Assembly: GCF_005925325.1 (NCBI RefSeq) | Contig: NZ_SRMP01000002.1 | Location: 62,001-126,000, forward strand | DNA: 64,000 bases | Direction of reading: 5' to 3' | From: Pedobacter helvus | Lineage (GTDB): Bacteria > Bacteroidota > Bacteroidia > Sphingobacteriales > Sphingobacteriaceae | In this document: positions 1 through 7,925 of the stretch, piece by piece | How the letters are laid out: each line of letters opens with the position of its first letter | Numbering within the stretch: position 1 is the stretch's first letter | Position numbers and translations under genes: made by a program | The notes under the pieces: generated by a model | Databases searched by the model: none | Seen by the model: only the letters and a program-made list of their open reading frames with translations | What the model was told of the DNA's origin: nothing

Positions 1-1375
1 CGTGAGATTGGTTAAAGTCGGCTATGTAATGTTTCTTTCCACCATCAAATCCCGCTAAAATTCTGTGTACAATACCGCCCGTTTTCGCTTGCCCATTTAC
101 AAAAAACTGCGCTAATTTCATTGAGCTTTCTGCATCCCAAATACCTACGTTTCTGATTACTGTGTTATTTGTATAAACTGCAGATGGCCAAGAACTATAC
201 CCAGTTTGTAGGTACTTTGAATAAGCTACTTGTGCGGTCGCTTTCCAAGTATCACTGAAATTGTGCTGTAGGTTAACGAATGCGCTGTGGTCATTTATTC
301 TGGTATCTGGTACTCCTGGTTGTGTGAAGGTAAAGTCTCTAGGAAGTGTAGCGTAGCCATTAGGACTGAAGATGTAATACGAACCAACTTCGGTCATTTT
401 TGCATTTTGCAGCGCATACTCGGCAGTAATTTTGGTTTTGTTAGTTAATTGGTAACTTAAAGATGGTGCGAAAGTGTATCTGTCGTTGTTTTCGTAGGGC
501 CTAAAAGAACCTTTGGTTTGCGCAGCTGCATTTAATCTGAATAGTAATTTACCGTCGTCAGTGATTTTATGATCAAAGTCGATAGCCGTTCTATATAGAT
601 CGTAGCTTCCAATAGTAAAAGAAACCTCTCCTTTGTTGATGCCTGTAGGTTTTTTAGTCACCACATTATACAGGCCACTTGGATCGCCATTGCTTAGCAT
701 AAAACCAGCAGGACCTTTTACAAACTCAATATGGTCTACCATGCTCATGTCTTCGGTTAACGGACCCCAGTAAGAGTTTACGAAATTGAAACCGTTACGC
801 ATAGCTTGTACCTGAGAACCTCTCATTTTGATGTTGGTATAAAGATCTCCCCAGTGCTCAGCTCTTGCCGCACCACTTACGTTCCTTACCAAACCATCGC
901 TCATGCTAATGATCTGTTGGTCTTTGATCAGCTGTTCGCTAACCGTTTGGATGTTTTGAGGTGCTTCTAAAAGTGGCTCGTTTAATCTCAAAGATGCTGA
1001 TGGCAAACTTACTTTGTACTTGTTTTTCTTACCTTCTACGGTTACTTCTCGAAGTGCCTCTTTATTTTCGGTAAGTACTAAATTTACATTAGTTGTTTCG
1101 CCTGCGGTTACTGTAACATTCTTTTCTTGCGTAATCAAACCAATTGCACTTGCCTTTAAGGTGTAATTGCCGGGTTTAATCTTATGTAATGTGAAGTTTC
1201 CGTTATCATCAGACAAAGTGTTTTGTGTTTGTCCTTTTAGTCCAATGCTAATAAATGCAGCTGGTTGGCCGTCTGAAGTGGAGATTTTTCCTTTAACCGA
1301 TCCTGACTGCTGTGCAAAGGCGCCAAGATTGATCAAACCGATCATAAGTAGGGTGATGTGTAAACGTAAACTCAT
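1..1375 (-). CDS. TonB-dependent siderophore receptor, 5' part (runs off the left edge)
   Basis: Outer-membrane receptor expected to import ferric siderophore using TonB energy. The frame is open from an ATG at 1375 to the window edge, about 458 residues of a family usually near 800, so the C-terminal barrel strands are missing. A signal peptide ends in AFAQ (about residue 21). It is followed by a carboxypeptidase-regulatory-like domain (about 25-105) that is common in Bacteroidota receptors, then a plug domain. The plug carries a block reading GPAGFMLSNGDPSG and then NVVTKKP, typical of FhuA/FoxA/FhuE-type receptors rather than SusC. It points away from the DUF4397 lipoprotein gene, with its own promoter candidate upstream. 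The substrate cannot be told from sequence. Confidence 0.9.
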   Translation of the reverse strand, partial: MSLRLHITLLMIGLINLGAFAQQSGSVKGKISTSDGQPAAFISIGLKGQTQNTLSDDNGNFTLHKIKPGNYTLKASAIGLITQEKNVTVTAGETTNVNLVLTENKEALREVTVEGKKNKYKVSLPSASLRLNEPLLEAPQNIQTVSEQLIKDQQIISMSDGLVRNVSGAARAEHWGDLYTNIKMRGSQVQAMRNGFNFVNSYWGPLTEDMSMVDHIEFVKGPAGFMLSNGDPSGLYNVVTKKPTGINKGEVSFTIGSYDLYRTAIDFDHKITDDGKLLFRLNAAAQTKGSFRPYENNDRYTFAPSLSYQLTNKTKITAEYALQNAKMTEVGSYYIFSPNGYATLPRDFTFTQPGVPDTRINDHSAFVNLQHNFSDTWKATAQVAYSKYLQTGYSSWPSAVYTNNTVIRNVGIWDAESSMKLAQFFVNGQAKTGGIVHRILAGFDGGKKHYIADFNQSH

Positions 1376-1408
1376 CTTGTTGTTAATTGGATTAATTCTA
1401 AAGTGGCG

Positions 1409-1440
1409 CAAATTAACGACAGAAATCTTTAGTATCCAAA
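1409..1440 (-). promoter_or_regulatory. Candidate Bacteroidota promoter for the siderophore receptor
   Basis: On the minus strand a TTTG (1440-1437) lies 20 nt before TTAATTTG (1416-1409). This is one mismatch from the Bacteroidota -7 consensus TAnnTTTG with its usual 19-21 nt spacing to a TTTG -33 element. It lies 34 nt upstream of the receptor ATG. Called by eye; no expression evidence. Confidence 0.45.
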
Positions 1441-1481
1441 TTATTTTTAATCATTCTAAATAAAAATTAATGGGTTTGGAC

Positions 1482-1513
1482 AAAAAAAATCCCGAACGTT
1501 TAAGTTCGGGATT
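1482..1513 (-). terminator. Intrinsic terminator of the DUF4397 lipoprotein gene
   Basis: A perfect 10-bp stem (1488-1497 with 1504-1513) and 6-nt loop. Read on the minus strand it is followed by a run of U (the A tract at 1482-1489). It lies 38 nt past the lipoprotein stop codon. Confidence 0.8.
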
Positions 1514-1551
1514 GCAAATATGATGGTTCGGAATTGACCGAAAGCTTTGTG

Positions 1552-2256
1552 TTATTGGTGTTGAATAACTTGTCCATTGAAAGGTCTTTCATTGGTGCCT
1601 GGAGTTACCTTTCCGCCCGCAATAATGGTATAGAAAGTACCGTTCGCCAAGGTTCTCTCTACTGTAGTTTTAACTGTGCCAGAAGACGTTTCTTTGATCT
1701 CGAAAACTTTTGCGCCAGCGTCTACCGCAATAAAACCGCTATAGGCTTTGTAAGCTTTGTTAGAAGTAAGGTTGCTTGTTGCATCTTTAATGTGTAGGTC
1801 TAAAGCGCTAGCATCTGGAGACAAGTTCACAAAGCGAACGTGAGCTTTATCAGCTGCCGCACCAACAACCTCATCTGCTAAAAGCAAACCGTCGAAGTTA
1901 CCTGTAGTACCAGTTAAATATAAAGTAGAAAAAGCGTTATTATTTACAGTGATACCAGTTTTAGTGTATATCGAGGCAGTTTCTGAAGCTATGGTAAATT
2001 TGGTTTCGTAGCTGCCTGTTGTAAGTTGTAAATATTTTACGCCTCCAGCGTATGGTAATGCATTACTGTTTACTTTTGAATTATTAACATAAACATCATA
2101 AGTTGTTGAGCTTGGCGAAGCGTTATAAATACTTAGAGAACCATATTCGGTTATTTGGTTATCGCCTTTGCCACATGCCGAAATCAAAGAGATAGCAGCT
2201 ACTGCCACTAAGGCATAAAGTATTTTAAAAGAGATTTTGGTACGAGTTGTATTCAT
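1552..2256 (-). CDS. DUF4397-domain lipoprotein
   Basis: Predicted 234-residue surface or periplasmic lipoprotein of unknown function. The N-terminus has a basic start, a hydrophobic core and a lipobox (LISAC, Cys at about residue 28). The body matches the DUF4397 pattern: two similar repeats with 'YGSLSIYNASPSS' near residue 38 and 'HVRFVNLSPDASALDLHI' near 138, each opening a beta-rich module. DUF4397 proteins are common in Bacteroidota and often occur near SusCD loci; a second member lies at 39324. It is monocistronic, with a terminator behind it and a TATATTTG box upstream. Confidence 0.85.
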   Translation of the reverse strand: MNTTRTKISFKILYALVAVAAISLISACGKGDNQITEYGSLSIYNASPSSTTYDVYVNNSKVNSNALPYAGGVKYLQLTTGSYETKFTIASETASIYTKTGITVNNNAFSTLYLTGTTGNFDGLLLADEVVGAAADKAHVRFVNLSPDASALDLHIKDATSNLTSNKAYKAYSGFIAVDAGAKVFEIKETSSGTVKTTVERTLANGTFYTIIAGGKVTPGTNERPFNGQVIQHQ

Positions 2257-2290
2257 GTTAAGGAGTTGAAATCGATGTGAATTTAAGTTT

Positions 2291-2298
2291 CAAATATA
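2291..2298 (-). promoter_or_regulatory. Candidate -7 box of the DUF4397 lipoprotein gene
   Basis: TATATTTG on the minus strand matches the Bacteroidota TAnnTTTG consensus exactly and lies 34 nt before the ATG. No clear TTTG was found 19-21 nt further upstream, so the call rests on the -7 element alone. Confidence 0.4.
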
Positions 2299-2565
2299 CA
2301 AATATTGGTTTTATCGGGTTTAGTCTCATGTTAAACTTTGTTAAATCAGCAATTGGCTAATCCTAATATTTATTTTCCTATACGTTGGGTTGTTCCGATT
2401 TGCTACAAATTTTTAAAAATTGATATTTGAAAACGAATGTTGGCGCCTTTGGCTCGTATAGCCAGTTCCAAAGGAAGCTCTTTTGCCGCCTTTCGCTGCA
2501 ATTTTTTTTGGAGAGATTCTCATCCTGAGTTTCGAGGGATCTAAAGCTTTAGGATGCCATTTGCT

Positions 2566-2588
2566 CTTCCAGATTTGCAATCTGGAAG
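2566..2588. repeat. Palindrome in a gene-free spacer
   Basis: A 9-bp perfect stem with a 5-nt loop. A related ATTTGCAAT core appears again about 20 nt downstream. The spacer 2257-3012 holds this palindrome, the structured repeat at 2739-2804 and the arg promoter candidate. I see no protein gene in it. Confidence 0.6.
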
Positions 2589-2738
2589 CCGTATCTCAGG
2601 ATTTGCAATCCGATTTCATTTGCGCTTAGTTAATTAAAGTTATAAATCACGAGGAGCGAGTAGTTTTTTTTATACCGCAAAGAGAGTTAAGAATTGCGCA
2701 AGGAATTCAAAGTAGAAGTACAATTTTTGCCAATTAAA

Positions 2739-2804
2739 CCCGATAGTAGCGAACACGGAGTGGCAAACGTGTGTGTTTGCCAACGAAGTAAAGCGTATAG
2801 CGGG
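2739..2804. repeat. Structured intergenic repeat, copy A
   Basis: Outer CCCG (2739-2742) can pair with CGGG (2801-2804), enclosing an 8-bp hairpin (2761-2768 with 2775-2782). The flanks GATAG-AGCG before the hairpin and AGCG-ATAGC after it recur at 10675-10724 around a hairpin of unrelated sequence. This looks like a dispersed structured repeat. Function is unknown. Confidence 0.55.
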
Positions 2805-2943
2805 ACGATACGACAGTAGTAGCAATTGCCCTGCTTTTCAAGTTATATTATTGAGCGTTAAATCTTTGTTCTTTTATCGTTATCCTTCGCTTACTAACTG
2901 CATTAATAAATCTTAAACAAAATGTAAAAAAATACGAATTGTA

Positions 2944-2974
2944 TTGCACAACTCAATTTTTATTTAAACCTTTG
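2944..2974 (+). promoter_or_regulatory. Candidate promoter of the arginine cluster
   Basis: TTG at 2944-2946, a 20-nt gap, then AACCTTTG at 2967-2974, one mismatch from TAnnTTTG. A start near 2981 would give a leader of about 260 nt before the first arg gene. The leader contains a 6-bp inverted repeat (2981-2986 with 2999-3004), a 44-codon ORF and a 6-bp hairpin (3176-3181 with 3187-3192). Confidence 0.4.
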
Positions 2975-3012
2975 CGCCACAATCAATTCTACAGAGTTGA
3001 TTCGATTAAAAA

Positions 3013-3147
3013 ATGAGTAAACAAATTGTACATAAATTATCTGTTTTAGATGCCAAAACAATGGCACCTAACGGCTATTTTATTGAACGTTTACACCCCA
3101 TATTCCACATTACTACAAGTCGGCAGCTCTTTACGCCGCGGATTTAA
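3013..3147 (+). CDS. Possible 44-residue leader ORF upstream of the arg genes
   Basis: An ATG-started frame of 44 codons ending in TAA at 3145-3147. The product begins MSKQIVHKLSVLDAK and matches no family I recognise. It has only scattered Arg residues, so it does not look like a classical arginine attenuator peptide. It could be a true small gene, the remnant of a longer one, or chance. Its position in the predicted leader is the only reason to list it. Confidence 0.25.
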   Translation: MSKQIVHKLSVLDAKTMAPNGYFIERLHPIFHITTSRQLFTPRI

Positions 3148-3240
3148 GTCTTACCCCTAGGGAACTTAAAACCCATGAGGAATTGATCCTCAATAAAAAC
3201 CCAATTAACAAGAATACCATATTTTTTCGTTAAAGAATTA

Positions 3241-3936
3241 ATGAATAATAACGATTTTATAGTGCAAGTCGCACTTCCTGAACATCGTGTTTTTGCAGAA
3301 GAAATAGTTGAAGAGATGGCCGAGTCTGCGAAAGCTAGAGGTACAGGTATCGCTAAACGTTCGCCAGAATATGTTGCTGGCAAAATGCAGGAGGGAAAGG
3401 CTGTAATTGCTTTTCATAAAGATGGCACGTGGGCTGGATTTTGCTACATCGAAACCTGGAGCCATGGTCAGTTTGTGGCTAACTCAGGCTTAATTGTAAG
3501 CCCTAAATTCCGTAAAGCGGGATTGGCAAAGGCTATTAAAGAGGAGATTTTCGCTCTGTCGAGAAAGTTATATCCAAAAGCAAAAATCTTTGGGCTGACC
3601 ACTGGTTTGGCGGTAATGAAAATTAACTCTGATTTAGGCTACGAACCCGTTACCTATTCGGAACTTACGCAAGATGAAGAATTTTGGAAAGGCTGCCAAA
3701 GCTGCGTCAACTTCGAAATCTTGAAAATGAAAGAGCGCAAGAACTGTATGTGTACAGCGATGTTGTACGATCCGAAGGAGAAAAAACACGAAGCTGCCAA
3801 AGAGTTTGCAGAAGAGTTGCAGAAAAAACCGAAGCTTTACGAACGTTTCATGCGCATCAAACAGCGTTTAATCGAAAAAAATAAAGGAGGCGACCTGAAA
3901 TCACTGTTGTTGTTTTTGGCGTTAATAAATAAATAG
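3241..3936 (+). CDS. GNAT acetyltransferase, probable N-acylglutamate synthase (ArgA role)
   Basis: A 231-residue GNAT protein. The acyl-CoA loop is visible as RKAGLA (residues 91-96) after a beta strand 'NSGLIVSP'. Four cysteines (C152, C155, C169, C171) form a CxxC...CxC set that could bind metal. In Bacteroidota a GNAT of this kind opens arg clusters ahead of argG, and no other N-acylglutamate synthase is in the cluster. The inferred role is therefore the first step, acylation of glutamate with acetyl-CoA or succinyl-CoA. The C-terminus 'GGDLKSLLLFLALINK' looks like run-through into spacer DNA. argG starts 60 nt downstream. Confidence 0.75.
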   Translation: MNNNDFIVQVALPEHRVFAEEIVEEMAESAKARGTGIAKRSPEYVAGKMQEGKAVIAFHKDGTWAGFCYIETWSHGQFVANSGLIVSPKFRKAGLAKAIKEEIFALSRKLYPKAKIFGLTTGLAVMKINSDLGYEPVTYSELTQDEEFWKGCQSCVNFEILKMKERKNCMCTAMLYDPKEKKHEAAKEFAEELQKKPKLYERFMRIKQRLIEKNKGGDLKSLLLFLALINK

Positions 3937-3996
3937 AATTATAAATCATCCTATGCAACTCTCCTTTAGGGGTTGGGGGTAATAAATAAATACAAG

Positions 3997-5187
3997 ATGA
4001 AGAAAAAAGTTGTTTTAGCATTTAGCGGAGGTTTAGATACCTCGTTCTGTTGCATTCATTTAACTAAAGACAGAGATTTAGAAGTACACTCGGTAGTGGT
4101 AAACACAGGTGGTTTTTCTGAAGAAGAGCTAAAGGAAATTGAGGCACGGGCTTATGCTTTAGGTGTAACTTCGCACGCTGCGGTAGATGAAACCGAAAAC
4201 TATTACAACGATAGCATCAAGTATTTGATTTTTGGTAACGTATTAAAAAACGCAACTTACCCACTTTCGGTAAGTGCAGAGCGTGTTTGCCAAGCTACAG
4301 CAATTGCCAATTACGTAAAGAAAATTGGCGCCGATTATGTGGCTCACGGTAGTACTGGTGCTGGTAATGACCAAGTTCGTTTCGATATGATTTTTAATAT
4401 CCTAATTCCTAACGTAGAAATCATTACGCCAATTAGAGATTTGAAATTATCACGCGAAGCAGAGATAGAATATTTAGCTAAACATGGTGTGGTGTACACT
4501 GCAGAGAAGGCAAAATATTCCATTAACAAAGGTTTGTGGGGTACTTCGGTAGGTGGTGCAGAAACGTTGACTTCACACCGAACTTTACCAGAAAGTGCTT
4601 GGCCAACCCAAGTAACCGAAACTGAAGCTAAGCAAGTAGAGTTAACTTTTGAAAAAGGGGAGTTAGTTGCTATTAATGGCGAGAAATTGGCACCGGTTAG
4701 AGCTATCCAAAAGTTACAAGCTATTGCTGCTCCATTTGGTGTAGGTCGCGATATCCACGTTGGTGATACCATTATTGGCATTAAAGGTCGTGTAGGTTTT
4801 GAGGCAGCAGGGCCAATGGTAATCATCAAAGCGCACCACGCGTTAGAGAAACATACCTTAACTAAATGGCAGTTGAGCTGGAAAGAAAACTTGTCGTCAT
4901 TTTATGGTAACTGGTTACACGAAGGCCAGTTCCATGATCCAATTATGAGAGATATGGAAGCTTTCTTAACGTCGACGCAAAGCACCGTTAACGGAAAAGT
5001 GTTTGTTGAGTTGTTGCCTTATCGTTTCCATATTGTGGGTATCGAAAGTGCTAATGATTTAATGAGCAATAAATTTGGTAGCTACGGCGAAATGAATAAC
5101 GCTTGGAGCGGCGAAGATGTGAAAGGTTTCTCTAAAATCTTCGGTAACCAGGTAATGATTTGGCATAAAGTAAACGGAGAAAAATAG
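3997..5187 (+). CDS. argG: Argininosuccinate synthase
   Basis: Joins citrulline and aspartate with ATP to give argininosuccinate. The PP-loop ATPase motif FSGGLDTS is at residues 9-16, and the family blocks 'HGSTGAGNDQVRF' and 'WGTSVGG' are present. The length of 396 residues is normal. An upstream TTG at 3973 would add eight residues encoded by repeat-like spacer DNA (TTTAGGGGTTGGGGG, 3965-3979), so I chose the ATG at 3997, which gives the usual MKKKVVLAFSGG start. Confidence 0.95.
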   Translation: MKKKVVLAFSGGLDTSFCCIHLTKDRDLEVHSVVVNTGGFSEEELKEIEARAYALGVTSHAAVDETENYYNDSIKYLIFGNVLKNATYPLSVSAERVCQATAIANYVKKIGADYVAHGSTGAGNDQVRFDMIFNILIPNVEIITPIRDLKLSREAEIEYLAKHGVVYTAEKAKYSINKGLWGTSVGGAETLTSHRTLPESAWPTQVTETEAKQVELTFEKGELVAINGEKLAPVRAIQKLQAIAAPFGVGRDIHVGDTIIGIKGRVGFEAAGPMVIIKAHHALEKHTLTKWQLSWKENLSSFYGNWLHEGQFHDPIMRDMEAFLTSTQSTVNGKVFVELLPYRFHIVGIESANDLMSNKFGSYGEMNNAWSGEDVKGFSKIFGNQVMIWHKVNGEK

Positions 5188-5276
5188 TTTTTGAAGGTAT
5201 AAGGTTTGAGTTAAAAGGCGTAAGGTTATGCGCCAAGACCCTAAGCCTTACACCATATACCCTTAAACCTAAAAAT

Positions 5277-6284
5277 ATGATAAAAGCAGGAATTATTGGA
5301 GGAGCAGGATATACGGGCGGAGAGATGTTACGTATTTTAGTAAACCATCCAGAAGTTGAAATTGCTTTTGTAAATAGCAGCAGCAATGCTGGCAATCTAA
5401 TATCAGACGTACACACTGATTTATTTGGTGATACAGACTTACGTTTTACAGCCCAAATTTCGCAAGACATCGACGTGTTGTTCTTGTGCGTTGGTCATGG
5501 TGATGCGAAGAAGTTTCTAGAAGCCAATCCTATTGATGAGAAAGTTAAAATCATCGATTTATCTCAGGATTTTAGGTTAAGTCAAAATTCAAAATTCAAA
5601 ATTCAAAATTTGGGTAGAGAGTTTGTGTATGGTTTACCTGAGCTTAATAAAGACAGAATCAAATCAGCGCAGAACATTGCCAATCCGGGTTGTTTTGCAA
5701 CTTGTATTCAGCTAGGTTTGTTGCCATTAGCTTCAAAAGGATTGTTGCAAAAAGAAGTACACATCAATGCAACCACAGGTTCTACTGGAGCAGGTCAGAG
5801 TTTGAGCAAAACTTCTCACTTCAGTTGGAGAAACAATAATCTTTCGATTTACAAAGCTTTCGAGCATCAACACCTAAATGAAATTGGAGAGAGCCTTTTG
5901 CAATTGGTAAAAAAGTCCGCTTTAGGGGATTTAGGGGTTGGAGTTCTAAACTTCATCCCACAACGTGGAGATTTTACCAGAGGAATTTTGGCAGCCATGT
6001 ACACAGAATGTGATTTGACGGAAGAGCAAGCTTACGAGCTTTACGAAAACTATTATGCCAGCCATGCTTTTACACACATAAGCCGGAAAAACATCGATTT
6101 AAAGCAAGTGGTAAATACCAATAAATGCCTTGTTCATTTAGAAAAACATGGCAACAAGTTATTTATCATCAGCATTATAGATAACCTTTTAAAAGGTGCC
6201 AGCGGACAAGCAGTTCAGAATATGAATTTGATGTTTGGTTTGGAAGAGAACGCAGGGCTGAAGTTGAAAGCGACTTACTTTTAG
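5277..6284 (+). CDS. argC: N-acyl-gamma-glutamyl-phosphate reductase
   Basis: NADPH-dependent reduction of N-acylglutamyl phosphate. The Rossmann motif GGAGYTG (8-14), the catalytic Cys in NPGCFATC (C139) and 'GSTGAG' are present. At 335 residues it is about 13 longer than the Bacteroides ArgC I remember. The extra residues fall in two places. The first is QNSKFKIQN (103-111), coded by four tandem TCAAAAT units. The second is KSALGDLGV (213-221), coded by a 27-bp copy of an intergenic repeat. Both keep the frame. The spacer from argG (5188-5276) is a purine-rich/pyrimidine-rich imperfect inverted repeat. Confidence 0.95.
   Translation: MIKAGIIGGAGYTGGEMLRILVNHPEVEIAFVNSSSNAGNLISDVHTDLFGDTDLRFTAQISQDIDVLFLCVGHGDAKKFLEANPIDEKVKIIDLSQDFRLSQNSKFKIQNLGREFVYGLPELNKDRIKSAQNIANPGCFATCIQLGLLPLASKGLLQKEVHINATTGSTGAGQSLSKTSHFSWRNNNLSIYKAFEHQHLNEIGESLLQLVKKSALGDLGVGVLNFIPQRGDFTRGILAAMYTECDLTEEQAYELYENYYASHAFTHISRKNIDLKQVVNTNKCLVHLEKHGNKLFIISIIDNLLKGASGQAVQNMNLMFGLEENAGLKLKATYF
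5582..5609 (+). repeat. Four tandem 7-nt units inside argC
   Basis: TCAAAAT repeated four times without interruption. A 7-nt unit in coding DNA would shift the frame if one copy were gained or lost. Similar ATTCAAAAT strings occur in non-coding DNA just before argH (13750-13758) and before the S9 peptidase gene (48710-48718). Confidence 0.85.
5913..5939 (+). repeat. 27-bp intergenic repeat inserted in frame in argC
   Basis: Matches 25 of 27 bases with the reverse complement of 10546-10572, the repeat that spans the argB stop codon. In argC it is exactly nine codons (K213-V221). Shorter relatives sit in the spacer before argG (about 3961-3980). Confidence 0.85.
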
Positions 6285-6296
6285 GAGGAGGGTGAG

Positions 6297-6316
6297 AAGG
6301 TAGAGGGCAGGAAGGT
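6297..6316 (+). repeat. Left arm of inverted repeat around four-helix-bundle gene 1
   Basis: A 20-nt purine-rich arm, complementary at 18 of 20 positions to 6731-6750. It starts 12 nt after the argC stop. The pair encloses the gene at 6346-6714 completely. Confidence 0.8.
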
Positions 6317-6345
6317 CTTATGGACAGACAATTAAACTTTAAGAT

Positions 6346-6714
6346 ATGAGAGATTATCAAAAACTCGAGGTTTGGAAAAAAGCACACTTATTTACTTTAC
6401 AAGTTTATAAGCAAATCTTGCCGATAATGCCCAATGAAGAAAGGTTTGCTTTAACTCAGCAAATCCGGCGTGCTACTTATTCAATCCCATTAAATATTGT
6501 AGAAGGAAGTGGCAAACATACGGATAAGAATTTTGTGAGTTATCTTGATAATGCCCTAGGCTCCGCGAAAGAAGTAGAATATGCTTTTATTTTAATTCGT
6601 GATTTAAATTACATTAATGAAGATTTATACACTACGGTTAATAAAAGCATCAATGAAATTAAGGCGATGTTAATCGCATTTATAAAATTTTTGAGGGACG
6701 GTGGAAAAGGTTAG
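6346..6714 (+). CDS. Four-helix-bundle protein (S23/IVP family), intact copy
   Basis: A 122-residue protein of the four-helix-bundle family first found inside intervening sequences of 23S rRNA genes (TIGR02436-like). It begins MRDYQKLEVWKKAH, has the signature RRATYSIPLNIVEGSG (about 45-60), then LGSAKEVEYAFILIRDL (about 73-89). The family's molecular function is unresolved; an RNA-binding role is often suggested. It sits between argC and argD, is unrelated to arginine synthesis, and lies between complementary 20-nt arms (6297-6316 and 6731-6750). A second, frameshifted copy lies in the next spacer. Confidence 0.85.
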   Translation: MRDYQKLEVWKKAHLFTLQVYKQILPIMPNEERFALTQQIRRATYSIPLNIVEGSGKHTDKNFVSYLDNALGSAKEVEYAFILIRDLNYINEDLYTTVNKSINEIKAMLIAFIKFLRDGGKG

Positions 6715-6730
6715 CCAACTTTGACCTTCA

Positions 6731-6750
6731 ACCTTCCAGCCCTCAACCTT
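6731..6750 (+). repeat. Right arm of inverted repeat around four-helix-bundle gene 1
   Basis: Pyrimidine-rich partner of 6297-6316 (18/20). It ends 14 nt before the argD ATG, so a paired stem would bring the argC stop and the argD start close together in the mRNA. Confidence 0.8.
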
Positions 6751-6764
6751 TAACCTTATTAGAA

Positions 6765-7898
6765 ATGAACTTATACGACGTATACCCATTAAACGACATA
6801 GAAATAACGAAAGCATCAGGCAGCAATGTTTGGGATGCTAACGGACAAAAATATTTAGACCTGTATGGCGGTCATGCGGTAATTAGCATTGGCCATACCA
6901 ACCCACATTATGTACAGCGTTTAACCGAGCAGTTAAACAAAGTTGGTTTTTACTCTAACTCTATCAAAATTCCTTTGCAAGCACAATTGGCAGAGAAATT
7001 GGGTCAGGTTTCTGGTAAAACCGATTACCAATTGTTCTTATTAAACTCTGGTGCAGAAGCGAACGAAAATGCTTTGAAACTAGCTTCTTTCTACAACGGA
7101 AGAAAGAAAGTAATTGCTTTTAAAGGAGCCTTCCACGGTCGTACTTCTTTAGTGGTTGCAGCTACGGATAACCCAAAAATTGTTGCGCCAGTAAATGAAA
7201 CGGAGAATATTACATTCTTGCCTTTTAACGATGAGCAAGCATTGGCAGATGAATTTGCAAAACACGGAAATGAGATTGCTGCGGTAATTATCGAAGGCAT
7301 CCAAGGAGTTGGCGGTATCAGAGAAGCCTCAAAAAGTTTCTTGCAAAAAATCCGTTCACTTTGTGATGAGCATAATGCAGTTTACATCGCTGATAGCGTA
7401 CAATGTGGTTACGGCAGAACAGGTCAGTTCTATTCGCACGACTGGGCTGGCGTAGATGCAGACATTTACACCATGGCTAAAGGAATGGGCAACGGATTTC
7501 CTATCGCAGGTATTTCTATTGCACCGAAATTTAAACCTTGGCACGGCCAATTAGGAACTACTTTCGGAGGTAATCATTTAGCTTGTGCAGCTGCTTTGGC
7601 AGTGTTAGAAGTAATCGAGAAAGATAACTTGATGAAAAATGCGGAAGAAGTAGGAACTTATTTAATTGAGCAATTGCAGAAATTTGAGCAAGTAAAAGAA
7701 GTTCGTGGAAGAGGCTTAATGATTGGAATTGAATTACCAGAAGAGTTAGCTCATGTGAAGAAAGATTTGTTGTTCAAGTATTTCGTATTCACTGGTGAAG
7801 CTAAACCTAATGTAATTCGCTTATTGCCAGCTTTGAATTTGACAAAGGATCATGCAGATGAGTTTTTAAAAGCATTTGCTAAAGCGCTCAAAGCTTAA
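6765..7898 (+). CDS. argD: N-acylornithine aminotransferase
   Basis: A PLP-dependent class III aminotransferase of 377 residues that makes N-acylornithine from the semialdehyde with glutamate as donor. The PLP lysine is K239 in MAKGMGNGFP. The cofactor aspartate lies in 'VYIADSVQCGYGRTG' (D210), and NSGAEAN (94-100) is the phosphate-binding loop. The cluster context separates it from general ornithine or GABA aminotransferases. It has four-helix-bundle gene cassettes on both sides. Confidence 0.93.
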   Translation: MNLYDVYPLNDIEITKASGSNVWDANGQKYLDLYGGHAVISIGHTNPHYVQRLTEQLNKVGFYSNSIKIPLQAQLAEKLGQVSGKTDYQLFLLNSGAEANENALKLASFYNGRKKVIAFKGAFHGRTSLVVAATDNPKIVAPVNETENITFLPFNDEQALADEFAKHGNEIAAVIIEGIQGVGGIREASKSFLQKIRSLCDEHNAVYIADSVQCGYGRTGQFYSHDWAGVDADIYTMAKGMGNGFPIAGISIAPKFKPWHGQLGTTFGGNHLACAAALAVLEVIEKDNLMKNAEEVGTYLIEQLQKFEQVKEVRGRGLMIGIELPEELAHVKKDLLFKYFVFTGEAKPNVIRLLPALNLTKDHADEFLKAFAKALKA

Positions 7899-7917
7899 GG
7901 CTGAAAGCAAAAAGCAT
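7897..7917 (+). repeat. Left arm of inverted repeat around four-helix-bundle gene 2
   Basis: A 21-nt arm overlapping the argD stop. It is complementary at 18 of 21 positions to 8290-8310, with a 13-bp perfect core. Its sequence differs from the arms around copy 1. Confidence 0.75.
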
Positions 7918-7925
7918 TGACGACC

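Noticed and set aside
3013..3147. Remnant of argR or an arginine attenuator peptide
   Set aside because: The 44 residues show no resemblance to ArgR and no run of Arg codons.
4344..4829. 161-residue minus-strand ORF inside argG
   Set aside because: Antisense shadow of a well-conserved gene; no independent start signal.
5582..5609. Small CRISPR-like array
   Set aside because: The units are 7 nt with no spacers; it is a simple tandem repeat in argC.
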